A DNA stretch of 64,000 bases from contig NC_015573.1 in NCBI RefSeq assembly GCF_000214705.1, positions 1,511,001 through 1,575,000 of the forward strand, written 5' to 3'. Under the pieces are notes generated by a model. The model searched no databases. It was given only the letters and a program-made list of their open reading frames with translations, and was not told the origin of the DNA. A program made the position numbers and the translations under genes. Source of the DNA: Desulfofundulus kuznetsovii DSM 6115. Lineage in GTDB: Bacteria; Bacillota; Desulfotomaculia; Desulfotomaculales; Desulfovirgulaceae. The stretch's first letter is position 1. The number at the start of each line of letters is the position of its first letter. Of this stretch, positions 16,896-26,193 are shown in pieces.

Positions 16896-17882
16896 CTAAC
16901 CTTCTCGTAACCAGCGGGCCACGTCCTTGGCGTGGTAAGTGATGATAATGTCGGCCCCGGCCCGTTTCATTCCGGTGAGGGTTTCCAGGACAACCCGGCG
17001 TTCGTCAATCCAGCCCCGCAGGGCCGCAGCCTTAACCATGGCATATTCCCCGCTGACGTTATAAACTGCTACGGGGTAGTTAAAAGCATCCCGCGCCTGC
17101 CGGACAATATCCAGGTAGGCCAGAGCAGGTTTGACCATGATAATGTCGGCCCCTTCTTCAATATCCAGGGCTATCTCCCGCAGAGCCTCCCGGGCATTGG
17201 GGGGGTCCATCTGGTAGGAGCGGCGGTCTCCGAACTGGGGTGCCGAGCCCACCGCTTCCCGGAAGGGGCCATAATAGGCCGACGCATACTTGGCTGCATA
17301 GGACATGATGGATACATCCTGGTAACCGGCTTCGTCCAGGGCACGGCGGATGGCGGCCACCCGGCCGTCCATCATGTCGGAAGGAGCTACCATGTCGGCT
17401 CCGGCCCGGGCATGGGAAAGGGCCGTACGGGCCAGGAGCTCGAGGGTCGGGTCGTTGAGAATGCGTCCCTGTTCTACCACTCCACAGTGACCGTGGCTGG
17501 TGTATTCACAGAGACAGACGTCGGTAATGACCACCAGTTCGGGGAACTCCTTCTTAATTGCCCGCACGGCCTGCTGCACAATCCCCTCATCGTCATAAGC
17601 TTCCCGTGCTGTTTCATCTTTTTCCCGGGGAATGCCGAAAAGGAGAATGCCGGGTATGCCCAGATCGACCACCCGGGCTGCTTCTTCCAGGAGCATATCC
17701 GGGGAAAGATTATACACCCCGGGCATGGCTTCTACGGGGCTTTGAACCCCCCGGCCGTGGGCGACAAAAAGCGGGTAGATAAGGTCGTCTACCGTCAGGC
17801 AGGTTTCCCGCACCAGGCGGCGGATGTTTTCCTTCACCCGCAAACGGCGGGGACGGGTTATGGGAAAGGCCACCGGACGCAC
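16896..17882 (-). CDS. hemB: Porphobilinogen synthase (5-aminolevulinate dehydratase)
   Basis: 328 residues. Condenses two aminolevulinate molecules to porphobilinogen. Visible: catalytic-metal cysteines in [14 protein letters not shown] (Zn-type site), active Lys in [15 protein letters not shown] and Schiff-base Lys in [12 protein letters not shown]. Usual length. Nine nt after ahbC in the operon. Confidence 0.95.
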   Translation of the reverse strand: MRPVAFPITRPRRLRVKENIRRLVRETCLTVDDLIYPLFVAHGRGVQSPVEAMPGVYNLSPDMLLEEAARVVDLGIPGILLFGIPREKDETAREAYDDEGIVQQAVRAIKKEFPELVVITDVCLCEYTSHGHCGVVEQGRILNDPTLELLARTALSHARAGADMVAPSDMMDGRVAAIRRALDEAGYQDVSIMSYAAKYASAYYGPFREAVGSAPQFGDRRSYQMDPPNAREALREIALDIEEGADIIMVKPALAYLDIVRQARDAFNYPVAVYNVSGEYAMVKAAALRGWIDERRVVLETLTGMKRAGADIIITYHAKDVARWLREG

Positions 17883-17891
17883 CTCCTTGTT

Positions 17892-19067
17892 CTAAGCAAT
17901 ACCGATTTCTTCATCCGTCAAGTAACAGGCGGGATCGGGTGCCCAGAAATCGTTAAATACCGCTTCTGCCCGGGTACGGAAATTGCCGTTACATATTTCC
18001 AGCCAGCGGCAGCGGGCACAGCGTCCCTTTAAAAGAGGACGGCGGTTTTTCAACCCGGCCAGAATGGGCTGGGAGAGATCCGTCCAGATTTCACCGAAGC
18101 TTTTCTCCCGCACATTGCCGAAGGTGTGCTGGGGAGTAAACTGGTCCGGATGGACGTTGCCTTCCCAGTCCACGGCGGCAATGGCTATGCCGGAACGGTT
18201 GCCCCCGTTGTGCAAAAGCAGCTGGTAAACCCGCTCTGCCCTTTGGAGATCCCTTTCCCGCAATTTCAGGTATACATAAATCCCATCGGCATGATTATCC
18301 ACGGTTAAAATCTCTTTGGACAGGCCCCGGCGGTGGAAATCAAGCGTCCGTTCCATGATCAGGTCCAGGGCGGCCCGGGACTCCTGGTGGGTAATATCGT
18401 CTTTTAACATTTCCTTTCCCCGGCCGCTGTAAACCAGATGGTAAAAACATACCCGGGGGATGTTTTCCCGCTCAATGAGGTCAAAGATGGCTTCCATCTG
18501 GTGAAAGTTATGCCGGTTGATGGTAAAGCGCAACCCCACCCGCTGCCCCACCGCCAGGCAATTGCGGATGCCCTCCAGGGCGGCTTGAAAAGCTCCCGGC
18601 CGGCCCCGGAAGTGGTCGTTGTTTTCCCCGGTGCCATCCAGGCTGATGCCTACGTAGCCCACGCCTATTTCTTTTAAACGGCGGGCTACGGCGGGGGTAA
18701 TCAGGGTGCCGTTGGTGGAAACGGTGGTGCGGATGCCCCGGCTGGTGGCGTAAGCGGCCAGTTCAAAAAAATCCTGGCGCATTAAGGGTTCGCCGCCGGA
18801 AAATAAGAGTACCGGTACCTTGAAGGCAGCCAGGTCATCAATAAATTTTTTGGCTTCGGCCGTAGTTAATTCACCGGGGTGCTTCTGGTTGTCTGCACTG
18901 GCATAACAATGAATGCAGCGCAGGTTGCAGGTACGGGTCATGTTCCATACCACCACCGGTCCCTGGCCCGCGGTTGTTCCGTGGATCTGGTTGCGGGAGG
19001 AAGGGGTGTAACGCAGCTGATCACCAAAATTGGCGGTATCCAGGAGCAATTTACTGATACTGATCAT
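17892..19067 (-). CDS. ahbC: Radical SAM Fe-coproporphyrin III synthase AhbC (NirJ1-like)
   Basis: 391 residues. N-terminal extension MISISKLLLDTANFGDQLRY typical of NirJ1, then CNLRCIHCYAS (4Fe-4S for SAM cleavage), FSGGEPLMR, and a C-terminal Cys set CARCRWLEICNGNFR. AhbC removes the two acetate side chains of didecarboxysirohaem. Overlaps cobA-hemD by 4 nt, so it is translationally coupled. The distinction from AhbD is by family features. Confidence 0.85.
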   Translation of the reverse strand: MISISKLLLDTANFGDQLRYTPSSRNQIHGTTAGQGPVVVWNMTRTCNLRCIHCYASADNQKHPGELTTAEAKKFIDDLAAFKVPVLLFSGGEPLMRQDFFELAAYATSRGIRTTVSTNGTLITPAVARRLKEIGVGYVGISLDGTGENNDHFRGRPGAFQAALEGIRNCLAVGQRVGLRFTINRHNFHQMEAIFDLIERENIPRVCFYHLVYSGRGKEMLKDDITHQESRAALDLIMERTLDFHRRGLSKEILTVDNHADGIYVYLKLRERDLQRAERVYQLLLHNGGNRSGIAIAAVDWEGNVHPDQFTPQHTFGNVREKSFGEIWTDLSQPILAGLKNRRPLLKGRCARCRWLEICNGNFRTRAEAVFNDFWAPDPACYLTDEEIGIA

Positions 19068-20596
19068 CTTGATTCCCCCCCTTGGGCTGCCTCAATAACG
19101 ACCTCCAGCAGGCCTTCAATGGTATAGCGGCGCGCCTGTACGTGCACGGGCAGGCCCAATTCCCTGGCGGTCTGGGCCGTTACCGGGCCGATACAGGCCA
19201 CTGTTACTCCCTGCAGCAACCGGGGCAGCTTGTGTTCTTTCAGCAGTTCAACGAAATTGCGCACGGTAGACGAGCTGGTAAAGGTAATGATGTGAATCTT
19301 TCCTTCAGCCAGCATTTGCCTGACCGGTTGGGTATCCTCCCCGGCTGGGATGGTGCGGTAGGCCACCACCTCGTCAACCACCGCTCCCAGGCCGGATAGC
19401 AGTTCGGTCAACACTTTCCGCGCAATGTCCGCCCGGGGTAAAAGGATGCGGTCGCCGGGTTTGATCTGGCCTTTTAAACCGGCAATGATTTGTTCTGCCC
19501 GGTATTCATCGGGTACGTAAGTAACTTTCAAAGCATACCTTTCCAGGGCTTCTTTGGTTTTGGGTCCAATGGCGCAAAGATTGGCCCCTTTTAGATCCCG
19601 CACATCTTTCCGCTGTTGCAGCAGACGGGCAAAAAAGAAGCGCACACCATTGACGCTGGTAAAGATAATCCAGCGGTAGGAATCCAGCCGGGCAATGGCT
19701 GCATCCATGGGTTCGTAGCTTTCCGGTTCTACGATTTGGATGGTGGGAAACTCCACCGCTTCTCCTCCCAGCGCCTCAATGGCCCGGGATAACTGGCTGG
19801 CCTGTTCCCGGCTCCGGGTGACCAGGACCCGTTTCCCGAAAAGGGGCTTCTTTTCGTACCAGGACAGCTTTTCCCGCAGGGTTACCACTTCGCCCACAAT
19901 GATTACGGCCGGGTTGGTAACGCCTGCTTCCATGGTCCGGGAAACAATATTTGCTAAAGTACCCACGACGGTTTTTTGCTCCGGACGGGTTCCCCAGCAG
20001 ATTACCGCCACCGGTGTTTGGGGGTCACGACCGTGGCTGGTGAGCTGTTTGACAATGGATTCCAGGTTGGCCATGCCCATTAAAAAAACCAAAGTGTCCG
20101 CCCCGGTCGCCAGCTTTTCCCAGTTAATGCGGGAACTTTCCTTAGAGGGATCCTCGTTGCCCGTGATCACTGCCAGGGTAGAGGTGCAATTCCGGTGGGT
20201 AACCGGAATGCCCGCATAGGCCGGTACGGCAACAACCGAGGTGATTCCCGGCACCACTTCAAAGGGGACGCCTGCTTCCGCCAAAGCCTCGGCCTCTTCC
20301 CCGCCCCGGCCAAAAACAAAGGGGTCCCCCCCTTTCAGGCGCACAACCACCTGTCCTTTGAGAGCCCTTTCTACCAGGAGCTGGTTGATTTCTTCCTGGG
20401 TCATGGCATGTCCGGCGGGGCTTTTGCCCACATAAACCAGCTCTGCCCCGGGAGCAGCATGGGATAACAGCTTGGGACTGGCCAGGCGGTCGTAAACAAT
20501 AACGTCGGCTTTTTGAATACAGGCCAGACCCTTAACAGTAATCAGTCCCGGATCCCCGGGACCTGCTCCTACCAGATAAACAGTTCCCTTTTTCAT
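19064..20596 (-). CDS. cobA-hemD: Fused uroporphyrinogen-III C-methyltransferase / uroporphyrinogen-III synthase
   Basis: 510 residues, two enzymes in one chain. Residues 1-245: SUMT/CobA, with VYLVGAGPGDPGLITVKG, VRLKGGDPFVFGRGGEEAE and GITSVVAVPAYAGIPVTHR. Residues 250-510: HemD, with RVLVTRSREQASQLSRAIEALGGE and TFTSSSTVRNFVELL. It cyclises hydroxymethylbilane and methylates the product to precorrin-2, the branch toward sirohaem. Such fusions are common in Clostridia. Overlaps hemC by 4 nt. Confidence 0.95.
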   Translation of the reverse strand: MKKGTVYLVGAGPGDPGLITVKGLACIQKADVIVYDRLASPKLLSHAAPGAELVYVGKSPAGHAMTQEEINQLLVERALKGQVVVRLKGGDPFVFGRGGEEAEALAEAGVPFEVVPGITSVVAVPAYAGIPVTHRNCTSTLAVITGNEDPSKESSRINWEKLATGADTLVFLMGMANLESIVKQLTSHGRDPQTPVAVICWGTRPEQKTVVGTLANIVSRTMEAGVTNPAVIIVGEVVTLREKLSWYEKKPLFGKRVLVTRSREQASQLSRAIEALGGEAVEFPTIQIVEPESYEPMDAAIARLDSYRWIIFTSVNGVRFFFARLLQQRKDVRDLKGANLCAIGPKTKEALERYALKVTYVPDEYRAEQIIAGLKGQIKPGDRILLPRADIARKVLTELLSGLGAVVDEVVAYRTIPAGEDTQPVRQMLAEGKIHIITFTSSSTVRNFVELLKEHKLPRLLQGVTVACIGPVTAQTARELGLPVHVQARRYTIEGLLEVVIEAAQGGESR

Positions 20597-21531
20597 TCAA
20601 GATCAAACTCCTGTCGCGCCTTTTTTAAGATTTCCCCCGCCCCCAGTTTTATTAATCGGACGGCCAGCTCCTCTCCCAGCTTTTCTGCCTGGTTTGGCGG
20701 GCCGGAAATGCTGTCCCGCACCAGTTGGCAGCCGTCAAAACTGGCAACGGCTCCTTCCAGGAGCAACTGCTCATGCTGTATTTGTCCCAGGGCGCCAATA
20801 GGTACCTGGCAGCCGCCTTCCAGTTTCCTCATCAGGGCCCTCTCGGCGGTGATGGCGGTCCGGGAAGCGGGGTCATCCAGGGGGCGAATTAATTCCTGCA
20901 TTTCCGGATCGTTTGCGCGAATTTCAATGGCAATGGCTCCCTGGCCTACGGCGGGCAGGCAGATGTCAAAGGGAATAAGCTGGGTGATACGGGCATCGTA
21001 CCCCAGGCGGTGTATCCCGGCGTAGGCCAGAATTATGGCATCCAGATTTAATTCCTCCAGTTTGCGCAGCCGGGTGGTCAAATTTCCCCGGATGGTGGTA
21101 ACGTTAAAGTCGGGCCGGAAATGGAGCAACTGGGCAGTGCGCCGCAGGCTGCTGGTACCGATGCGGGCACCCGGGGGCAGGGTTTCCAGGGTATGCCCAT
21201 AGCGGGAAATCAACACGTCCCCAGGGTATTCCCGCTGGCAAAAGGCCCCGATGATAAGACCCTCGGGCAAACGGGTGGGGAGGTCCTTCATGCTATGAAC
21301 GGCCAGATCAATTTCCCGGGCCGATAGAGCCAATTCCAGTTCCTTGGTAAACAGGCCTTTATCGCCTATTTTAGCCAGGGCTACATCCAGGATGTGGTCT
21401 CCCCGGGTTTTCATCCCGCGCAGGACAAACCTTTTCCGGGGGTACAGTTTTTGCAGTTTTTCCAGTACCCACCGGGCCTGCCACATGGCCAGCTGGCTGT
21501 CCCGGGTGCCGATGATGATTTCTTGCTTCAT
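20593..21531 (-). CDS. hemC: Hydroxymethylbilane synthase (porphobilinogen deaminase)
   Basis: 312 residues. Polymerises four porphobilinogens. Signatures: IGTRDSQLAMWQARWVLE at the N-terminus, IDLAVHSMKDLPT, IGTSSLRR, and the dipyrromethane-binding Cys in LEGGCQVPIGAL. 89 nt downstream of hemA in the same operon. Confidence 0.96.
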   Translation of the reverse strand: MKQEIIIGTRDSQLAMWQARWVLEKLQKLYPRKRFVLRGMKTRGDHILDVALAKIGDKGLFTKELELALSAREIDLAVHSMKDLPTRLPEGLIIGAFCQREYPGDVLISRYGHTLETLPPGARIGTSSLRRTAQLLHFRPDFNVTTIRGNLTTRLRKLEELNLDAIILAYAGIHRLGYDARITQLIPFDICLPAVGQGAIAIEIRANDPEMQELIRPLDDPASRTAITAERALMRKLEGGCQVPIGALGQIQHEQLLLEGAVASFDGCQLVRDSISGPPNQAEKLGEELAVRLIKLGAGEILKKARQEFDLE

Positions 21532-21620
21532 AAATTTGCCTCCATGAATAAGACCCGTTCTTTTGGTCCGGAGCCGGGCACTGTTGCCACCAGCTTACTC
21601 CCATTTGGAAAGATTTAATC

Positions 21621-22946
21621 TTATCTGCCGGTAGCCAGGTTACCCTGCACAGGCTCTTTGCCACCCTGGGACTGTTCCCCCGGGAGTTCCAGTTTGAAAA
21701 GATTCTGCAATACTTTCATATACAGGTGACCCTCGGGGGTAAGGGCATAAGCTTTAAGCTGGGCCACCGGTACGTGCAGCAGCTGGTTGACAATGGAGTT
21801 GGCCAGGGAACTGACCACCTTGCGATCATGTTCGGAAATGTCCCCCAACCGGTTGAGTGCCCGGCGCAATTCCTTTTGTTTAATTTCTTCTCCCCGTTGC
21901 TTCAGGGCCGCAATGGTGGGTACGACAAACTGCATACTCAACCATTGCATAAACTGATCCAGTTCTTCCTCAATGATGCTTTCTGCTGCCACGGCGGCCT
22001 TTTTACGCTGGGCCAGGTTGTGGTCCACCACCTGTTGCAAATCATCGATATCATAAAGAGTTACTCCCGGCAGTTGGCCCACCGCCGGGTCAATGTCCCG
22101 GGGTACCGCAATATCGATGATCATCAGCTCCCGGCACCGGCGGCGGGCAATGGCTTCCGCCACGTCATTAAGGCGCACCACATAATGGGAGGCCGCGGTA
22201 CAGCTGATGATAATGTCCGCTTCCTCGATATGCTGGTAAAGTTGATCGAATTTTACTGCCCGGCCGTTAAACTGGGCGGCCAGGCCCACAGCCCGCTGGT
22301 AGGAGCGGTTGGAAACAATCACTCCCGACACCCCGTTGGCTACCAGGTAGCGGGCGGTCAACTCGCTCATCTTGCCGGCGCCAATAACCAGCACGGAGCG
22401 ACCGGAAAGGTCCTTGAATTGTTGCTTGGCCAGCTCCACGGCGGCATAGCTGATGGATACGGCGTTCTGATCGATACCCGTTTCCGTGCGCACCCGTTTG
22501 CCTACCGTAATGGCCTGCTGGAACAGCGTGTTCAGCACCCGGTTGGTTGCCCCGTACTGGCAGGCCAGCTGGTAGGCATGACGCACCTGGCCTAGAATCT
22601 GGGTTTCCCCCAGGATCATGGAATCCAGGCCGGCTGCCACCCGGAAAAGGTGGCGGATGGTATCATAGAGGGTATGGGCGTAGGTGTAGTTTTTAATTTC
22701 CGAAATGTCCACACCGGATTTCCGGGAGAGGAAGTCCCAGATGGCATTTAACCCCTCGTCCAGTTCCCGCGTGGCGGCGTAAATTTCCGTCCGGTTACAG
22801 GTGGACAGGATGATACACCCTTCAATGGCGGGATAACTGTTTAACCGGGCCAAAGATGCTTCCAGGGAATGATCCGAGAAGGAAAGCCGCTCCCGGATTT
22901 CCACCGGCGCTGTTCTATGGTTCACTCCGACCGCGATGATAAGCAT
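21621..22946 (-). CDS. hemA: Glutamyl-tRNA reductase
   Basis: 441 residues. Reduces Glu-tRNA to glutamate-1-semialdehyde, the committed step. Catalytic Cys in [12 protein letters not shown] near residue 50, [17 protein letters not shown] fold [12 protein letters not shown], and a C-terminal dimerisation helix. The start ([21 protein letters not shown]) overlaps the preceding MET8-like gene by 32 nt. Confidence 0.96.
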   Translation of the reverse strand: MLIIAVGVNHRTAPVEIRERLSFSDHSLEASLARLNSYPAIEGCIILSTCNRTEIYAATRELDEGLNAIWDFLSRKSGVDISEIKNYTYAHTLYDTIRHLFRVAAGLDSMILGETQILGQVRHAYQLACQYGATNRVLNTLFQQAITVGKRVRTETGIDQNAVSISYAAVELAKQQFKDLSGRSVLVIGAGKMSELTARYLVANGVSGVIVSNRSYQRAVGLAAQFNGRAVKFDQLYQHIEEADIIISCTAASHYVVRLNDVAEAIARRRCRELMIIDIAVPRDIDPAVGQLPGVTLYDIDDLQQVVDHNLAQRKKAAVAAESIIEEELDQFMQWLSMQFVVPTIAALKQRGEEIKQKELRRALNRLGDISEHDRKVVSSLANSIVNQLLHVPVAQLKAYALTPEGHLYMKVLQNLFKLELPGEQSQGGKEPVQGNLATGR

Positions 22947-23562
22947 TGATTACCCGCTCCTTTGCTTGCTCGAGTTCTCCCCTGGCCAGCAGTTGCAAAA
23001 CCTGATCATCCAGGATGGCCGTTAGCAAGTCCCGTCTTTTCCTGGGGTCGGCTGTATTGTCTAAAATATCGTGGCGTATTTCGCCCAGTAAATCAACCAG
23101 AAGACCGTATTCCGGTCCATAACGTTCTTCGAGCTCCTCTTTAATCTTACGGGCCAGCAGGGGGCTTTTGCCGTCAGTGGAGACGGCGATTTGCAGGGAA
23201 CCCCGCCTTACCACCGCCGGGACATAAAAATTGCCGTGGGGTGGATCGTCCACCACGTTCACCAGCATGTTTCTGGCCATTGCCTCGGCTGCCACCCGGC
23301 GGTTGATCTCATCCCGGTCGGTGGCGGCGATTACTAAAAAGATGCCTTCCAGGTCTGTAGTTTCGTATTCCCCCTGCCGGTAGCTGATTTCTCCTTTTTC
23401 CGCCACTTCTCGTAAGGTTTGGGTAAGGGTTGGACTGACCACCTTTACTTTAGCCTCACAGGCCAGGAGGGATAAAACCTTACGCTCGGCTACGCCGCCG
23501 CCGCCCACCACCAGGCACGGCCGCCGGGATAAAATTAAAGACACAGGATAAGTCTTCGGCAA
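22915..23562 (-). CDS. Precorrin-2 dehydrogenase / sirohydrochlorin ferrochelatase (MET8/CysG-N type)
   Basis: 215 residues: NAD-binding [53 protein letters not shown] and [18 protein letters not shown]. It oxidises precorrin-2 and probably inserts iron to make sirohaem, the substrate for AhbAB. Position just before hemA is the usual arrangement in clostridial haem operons. Confidence 0.92.
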   Translation of the reverse strand: MPKTYPVSLILSRRPCLVVGGGGVAERKVLSLLACEAKVKVVSPTLTQTLREVAEKGEISYRQGEYETTDLEGIFLVIAATDRDEINRRVAAEAMARNMLVNVVDDPPHGNFYVPAVVRRGSLQIAVSTDGKSPLLARKIKEELEERYGPEYGLLVDLLGEIRHDILDNTADPRKRRDLLTAILDDQVLQLLARGELEQAKERVINAYHRGRSEP

Positions 23563-23580
23563 GAAGCCTCAGTCCTTTAT

Positions 23581-24561
23581 CTAGAATTTTCTGATGCTTA
23601 TAAAATCTGCAATAGCTTCTAATATTTTCTTGGCGGGACGTGCGGGCAAATTCTTTAAAGCCCCTTTGGCTTTCCAGATGTATTTTTCAGCTATTTCAAT
23701 GGAATATTTAATCCCGCCACAATGCTGGATTATGGTAATTGCTTCCTGGACCTGTTCCTCATTCTTATCCCGGCATAAAATCAACGTTCTTAAACGTTCT
23801 CGCCGGGGGCTGTGCTCCAGGGCGTAAATCATTGGCAGGGTAATGATGCCCTGGCGCAAATCGCTGCCCACCGGTTTGCCCAGTTGGCGCTGTTCGGCCA
23901 CCAGGTCCAGGATGTCGTCGGTTATTTGAAAAGCCATACCTATGTTATGCCCGTACCGTCGTAAAGCGAGATGGATTTCCTTCGGAGCACCGCAGGCTAC
24001 GGCCCCTAACTGGCAGCTGGCGGCAATGAGCAGGGCGGTTTTGCGGTTAATGCGATAAAAATAATCCTTTACCGTTTGTCCGGTATCAAAGCATCCGGAA
24101 ATTTGCTGGATTTCTCCTTCACACATTTTTACGCTGGTATCGGCCAGCACCCGGGGTATCAGGGGTTCATCATAACTGGCAATAAGAATCAGGGATTGGG
24201 CAAGCAGGTAGTCTCCAATATGAGTAGAAATCCGGTTTCCCCAGCGAGCTTTAATGGTGGGTACACCCCGGCGGGTCATGGCCGCGTCCACCACATCGTC
24301 ATGAACCAGGGTGGCCATATGGATGAGTTCTAAAGCTACCGCCAGAGGTAGAACCCGCTCCAGGTGAAAATTGGCGCACTTACCTCCTAACAAGCTAAAG
24401 GCGGGGCGCAGGCGCTTCCCCCCTGCCTTTAAAAGATGGGTAGAGGTTTCGGTGAGAAAGGGATCCGGGGTTTGCAAGGTGGCTTGTAATTCCCGTTCTA
24501 CGATGGCCAATTCATCTTTGATTTCTTCAAACAACTCCAGCATCTTTTCTTGAAAGCTCAC
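23581..24561 (-). CDS. Trans-polyprenyl diphosphate synthase, catalytic subunit (HepT-like)
   Basis: 326 residues. First Asp-rich motif in LVHDDVVDAAMTRRG (residues 88-92), second in FQITDDILD near 218, plus AGGKRLRPAF. It makes the long isoprenoid tail of menaquinone. Head gene of the haem operon, 18 nt before the MET8-like gene. A second homologue without these motifs is encoded in the menaquinone cluster and may be its regulatory partner, as in heterodimeric hexa/heptaprenyl synthases. Confidence 0.9.
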   Translation of the reverse strand: MSFQEKMLELFEEIKDELAIVERELQATLQTPDPFLTETSTHLLKAGGKRLRPAFSLLGGKCANFHLERVLPLAVALELIHMATLVHDDVVDAAMTRRGVPTIKARWGNRISTHIGDYLLAQSLILIASYDEPLIPRVLADTSVKMCEGEIQQISGCFDTGQTVKDYFYRINRKTALLIAASCQLGAVACGAPKEIHLALRRYGHNIGMAFQITDDILDLVAEQRQLGKPVGSDLRQGIITLPMIYALEHSPRRERLRTLILCRDKNEEQVQEAITIIQHCGGIKYSIEIAEKYIWKAKGALKNLPARPAKKILEAIADFISIRKF

Positions 24562-24604
24562 CTGCCTGTAATCAAGTCAAACCCCGGCTTTTCGTATTAT
24601 TCCA

Positions 24605-24668
24605 CGGGTAACTGGCAAAATCCTTCTCAAGCCAGCTACCGGACAACTCTCTAATCTAGGGTATTATA
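24605..24668 (-). promoter_or_regulatory. Promoter -10 and leader hairpin of the hepT-haem operon
   Basis: Minus-strand TATAAT at 24663-24668 with a poor -35, then a 12-bp imperfect hairpin (CCGGTAGCTGGC with GCCAGTTACCCG, 24605-24642) near the expected 5' end of the mRNA. No known riboswitch consensus recognised. Confidence 0.4.
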
Positions 24669-24712
24669 TTTTTCCCTTAAAATCAATGGCAGTGGATGGA
24701 GAGGTGTAGTTA

Positions 24713-24741
24713 TTGATAAATCTCGGGCAACATGCTATAAT
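24713..24741 (+). promoter_or_regulatory. Sigma-A promoter of selC
   Basis: TTGATA, exactly 17 nt, TATAAT. The best promoter seen in this window; transcription should begin near 24748, about 50 nt before the tRNA. Confidence 0.8.
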
Positions 24742-24797
24742 ATCTTCTGCCTCCTTGTAAAAATACCGGGGAACCAGTAATCTAAACCCGGACTTTC

Positions 24798-24895
24798 GGG
24801 AGTGGATGGGGCCTGGTGGCCCTCCTGGTCTTCAAAACCAGCTGTGGGGCGGTAATCCCGTCCCGGGTGAGTTCGATTCTCACACACTCCCGCCA
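24798..24895 (+). tRNA. selC: tRNA-Sec (UCA anticodon)
   Basis: 98 nt with encoded GCCA end. Extended acceptor (GGGAGTG.../CACTCCC), anticodon stem CTGGT/ACCAG enclosing loop CTTCAAA with anticodon TCA (24832-24834), long variable arm (CTGTGGGGCGG...CCCGTCCCG) and T-loop TTCGATT. Same layout as E. coli selC. It reads UGA as selenocysteine together with SelB; selA and selB lie about 20 kb away in this window. Confidence 0.95.
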
Positions 24896-24913
24896 TAATT
24901 GTTTTAGGCCAGG

Positions 24914-24938
24914 TCCAGCTGGTTAACACCCGGCTGGA
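24914..24938 (+). terminator. Terminator of selC
   Basis: TCCAGCTGG TTAACAC CCGGCTGGA stem (one mismatch) then TTATTTTTTT. Confidence 0.8.
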
Positions 24939-24964
24939 TTATTTTTTTAGCCAAAATTCCCGGT

Positions 24965-26071
24965 TTACTTTGATGGGTTATGTTTAAAGGCGGGTTTTTC
25001 TCTTAGGAAAGCCAGGAGAAGCAAAAAGGTGGGAATGCCCATTTCAAAGAGAAAGGCGTAGGGAATCCAGGGACCGTTAATCCAGGCCATCATTTCCGTT
25101 AAATTTTTAAACTGGCTCAGGGACAGGGCAATGAGCAGAATACTTAACGGAACGATAACGGTTCGATGGTCTTTAAGTCTGAGCAGCTGGACGGTGCCCA
25201 TTATCGCGGCATAATGAAATAAGGCTATCTTTCCAAAGATACCCACGATCCAGATTATAATCCAGATGGCGTCAAGCCGGGTTAGAAAGGTACCAAAACC
25301 GGCCAGCCTCACCAGTTCGAAGGTGGCAAAATTAAACCTTCCGGTGGAGACATCGAAGACGGCGGTACAGGCGAGGGCGTTTATAGTAAGGATCAATCCG
25401 ATGGCCGCTACGGCAATGATTCCGTTGCGCCGTGCCAGATCAGGCCTGGCCAGGTATGGAAAGAACATGCCCAGGAGAAACACCTCCCCCCGCCACGCAA
25501 TTGGATTGAGGCTGGCCCGGATGATGGTTTTGAAATCATGTTGGAGCATCGGGAACAGGTTGGCCGGTTGCATGTGCCCGGATACCAGAATGAGAATTAA
25601 GCCAAAGAGGATTAGCATCAACGGGTAGATTAATTCCATGACCCGGGCTACCACTTCCAGGCCGTGGTACACGCCATAGCTGCAGACAGCAACCATTAAA
25701 GCGGAAAAAACTACCTGCGGGGTTTGGGGCATAATGGCAGCAGCAATCAGTTCACCAAATTCCCGCACGATCACCCCGTTCACGTGCAGAAAAAATAGCA
25801 CATAGAAAAAAGCGATGATTTTTCCCAGCCAGGGTCCCAGCAGTTTTTCTATGTACTGCACAATGGTCCGGTCGGGAAAACGCCGGCCCAGGGCTGTAAT
25901 TACCAGGATGACGTAAAAACCGGGCAGGGTGGCCAGAACCGGGGTTACCCAGGCATCCCTTTCCACTATGGATGCAGTAAACCCGGGCAAAAAGACCAGG
26001 GCCGTAGCACCGACAACATTGATGAGCAAATATACCATTTGCAGACCTGAAATCTTCCCCGGATCGTGCAT
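24965..26071 (-). CDS. Spore germination permease, GerAB/GerKB family
   Basis: 368 residues, about ten membrane spans of the endospore germination (APC-type) permease family. The N-terminus ISGLQMVYLLINVVGATALVFLPG and the segment ILVSGHMQPANLFPM are typical. In spores this inner-membrane subunit senses germinants together with GerA(A)- and GerA(C)-type subunits. Those partners are not adjacent, so it is an orphan here. Supports a spore-forming host. Confidence 0.88.
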   Translation of the reverse strand: MHDPGKISGLQMVYLLINVVGATALVFLPGFTASIVERDAWVTPVLATLPGFYVILVITALGRRFPDRTIVQYIEKLLGPWLGKIIAFFYVLFFLHVNGVIVREFGELIAAAIMPQTPQVVFSALMVAVCSYGVYHGLEVVARVMELIYPLMLILFGLILILVSGHMQPANLFPMLQHDFKTIIRASLNPIAWRGEVFLLGMFFPYLARPDLARRNGIIAVAAIGLILTINALACTAVFDVSTGRFNFATFELVRLAGFGTFLTRLDAIWIIIWIVGIFGKIALFHYAAIMGTVQLLRLKDHRTVIVPLSILLIALSLSQFKNLTEMMAWINGPWIPYAFLFEMGIPTFLLLLAFLREKPAFKHNPSK

Positions 26072-26153
26072 CGTGACACCTCAATAAATTACATATCGAT
26101 ATTGTTAGTAACTTACATTAATTCTATGTACCATCAAAAACATAACTAAAAGG

Positions 26154-26171
26154 GCCACCTTTGACGGTGGC
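26154..26171 (-). terminator. Terminator hairpin
   Basis: GCCACC TTTGAC GGTGGC; on the minus strand followed by CCTTTTAGTT. Downstream of the Mrr-like membrane protein gene. Confidence 0.5.
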
Positions 26172-26193
26172 TCCACATTTTTTCCGAGAGTCG

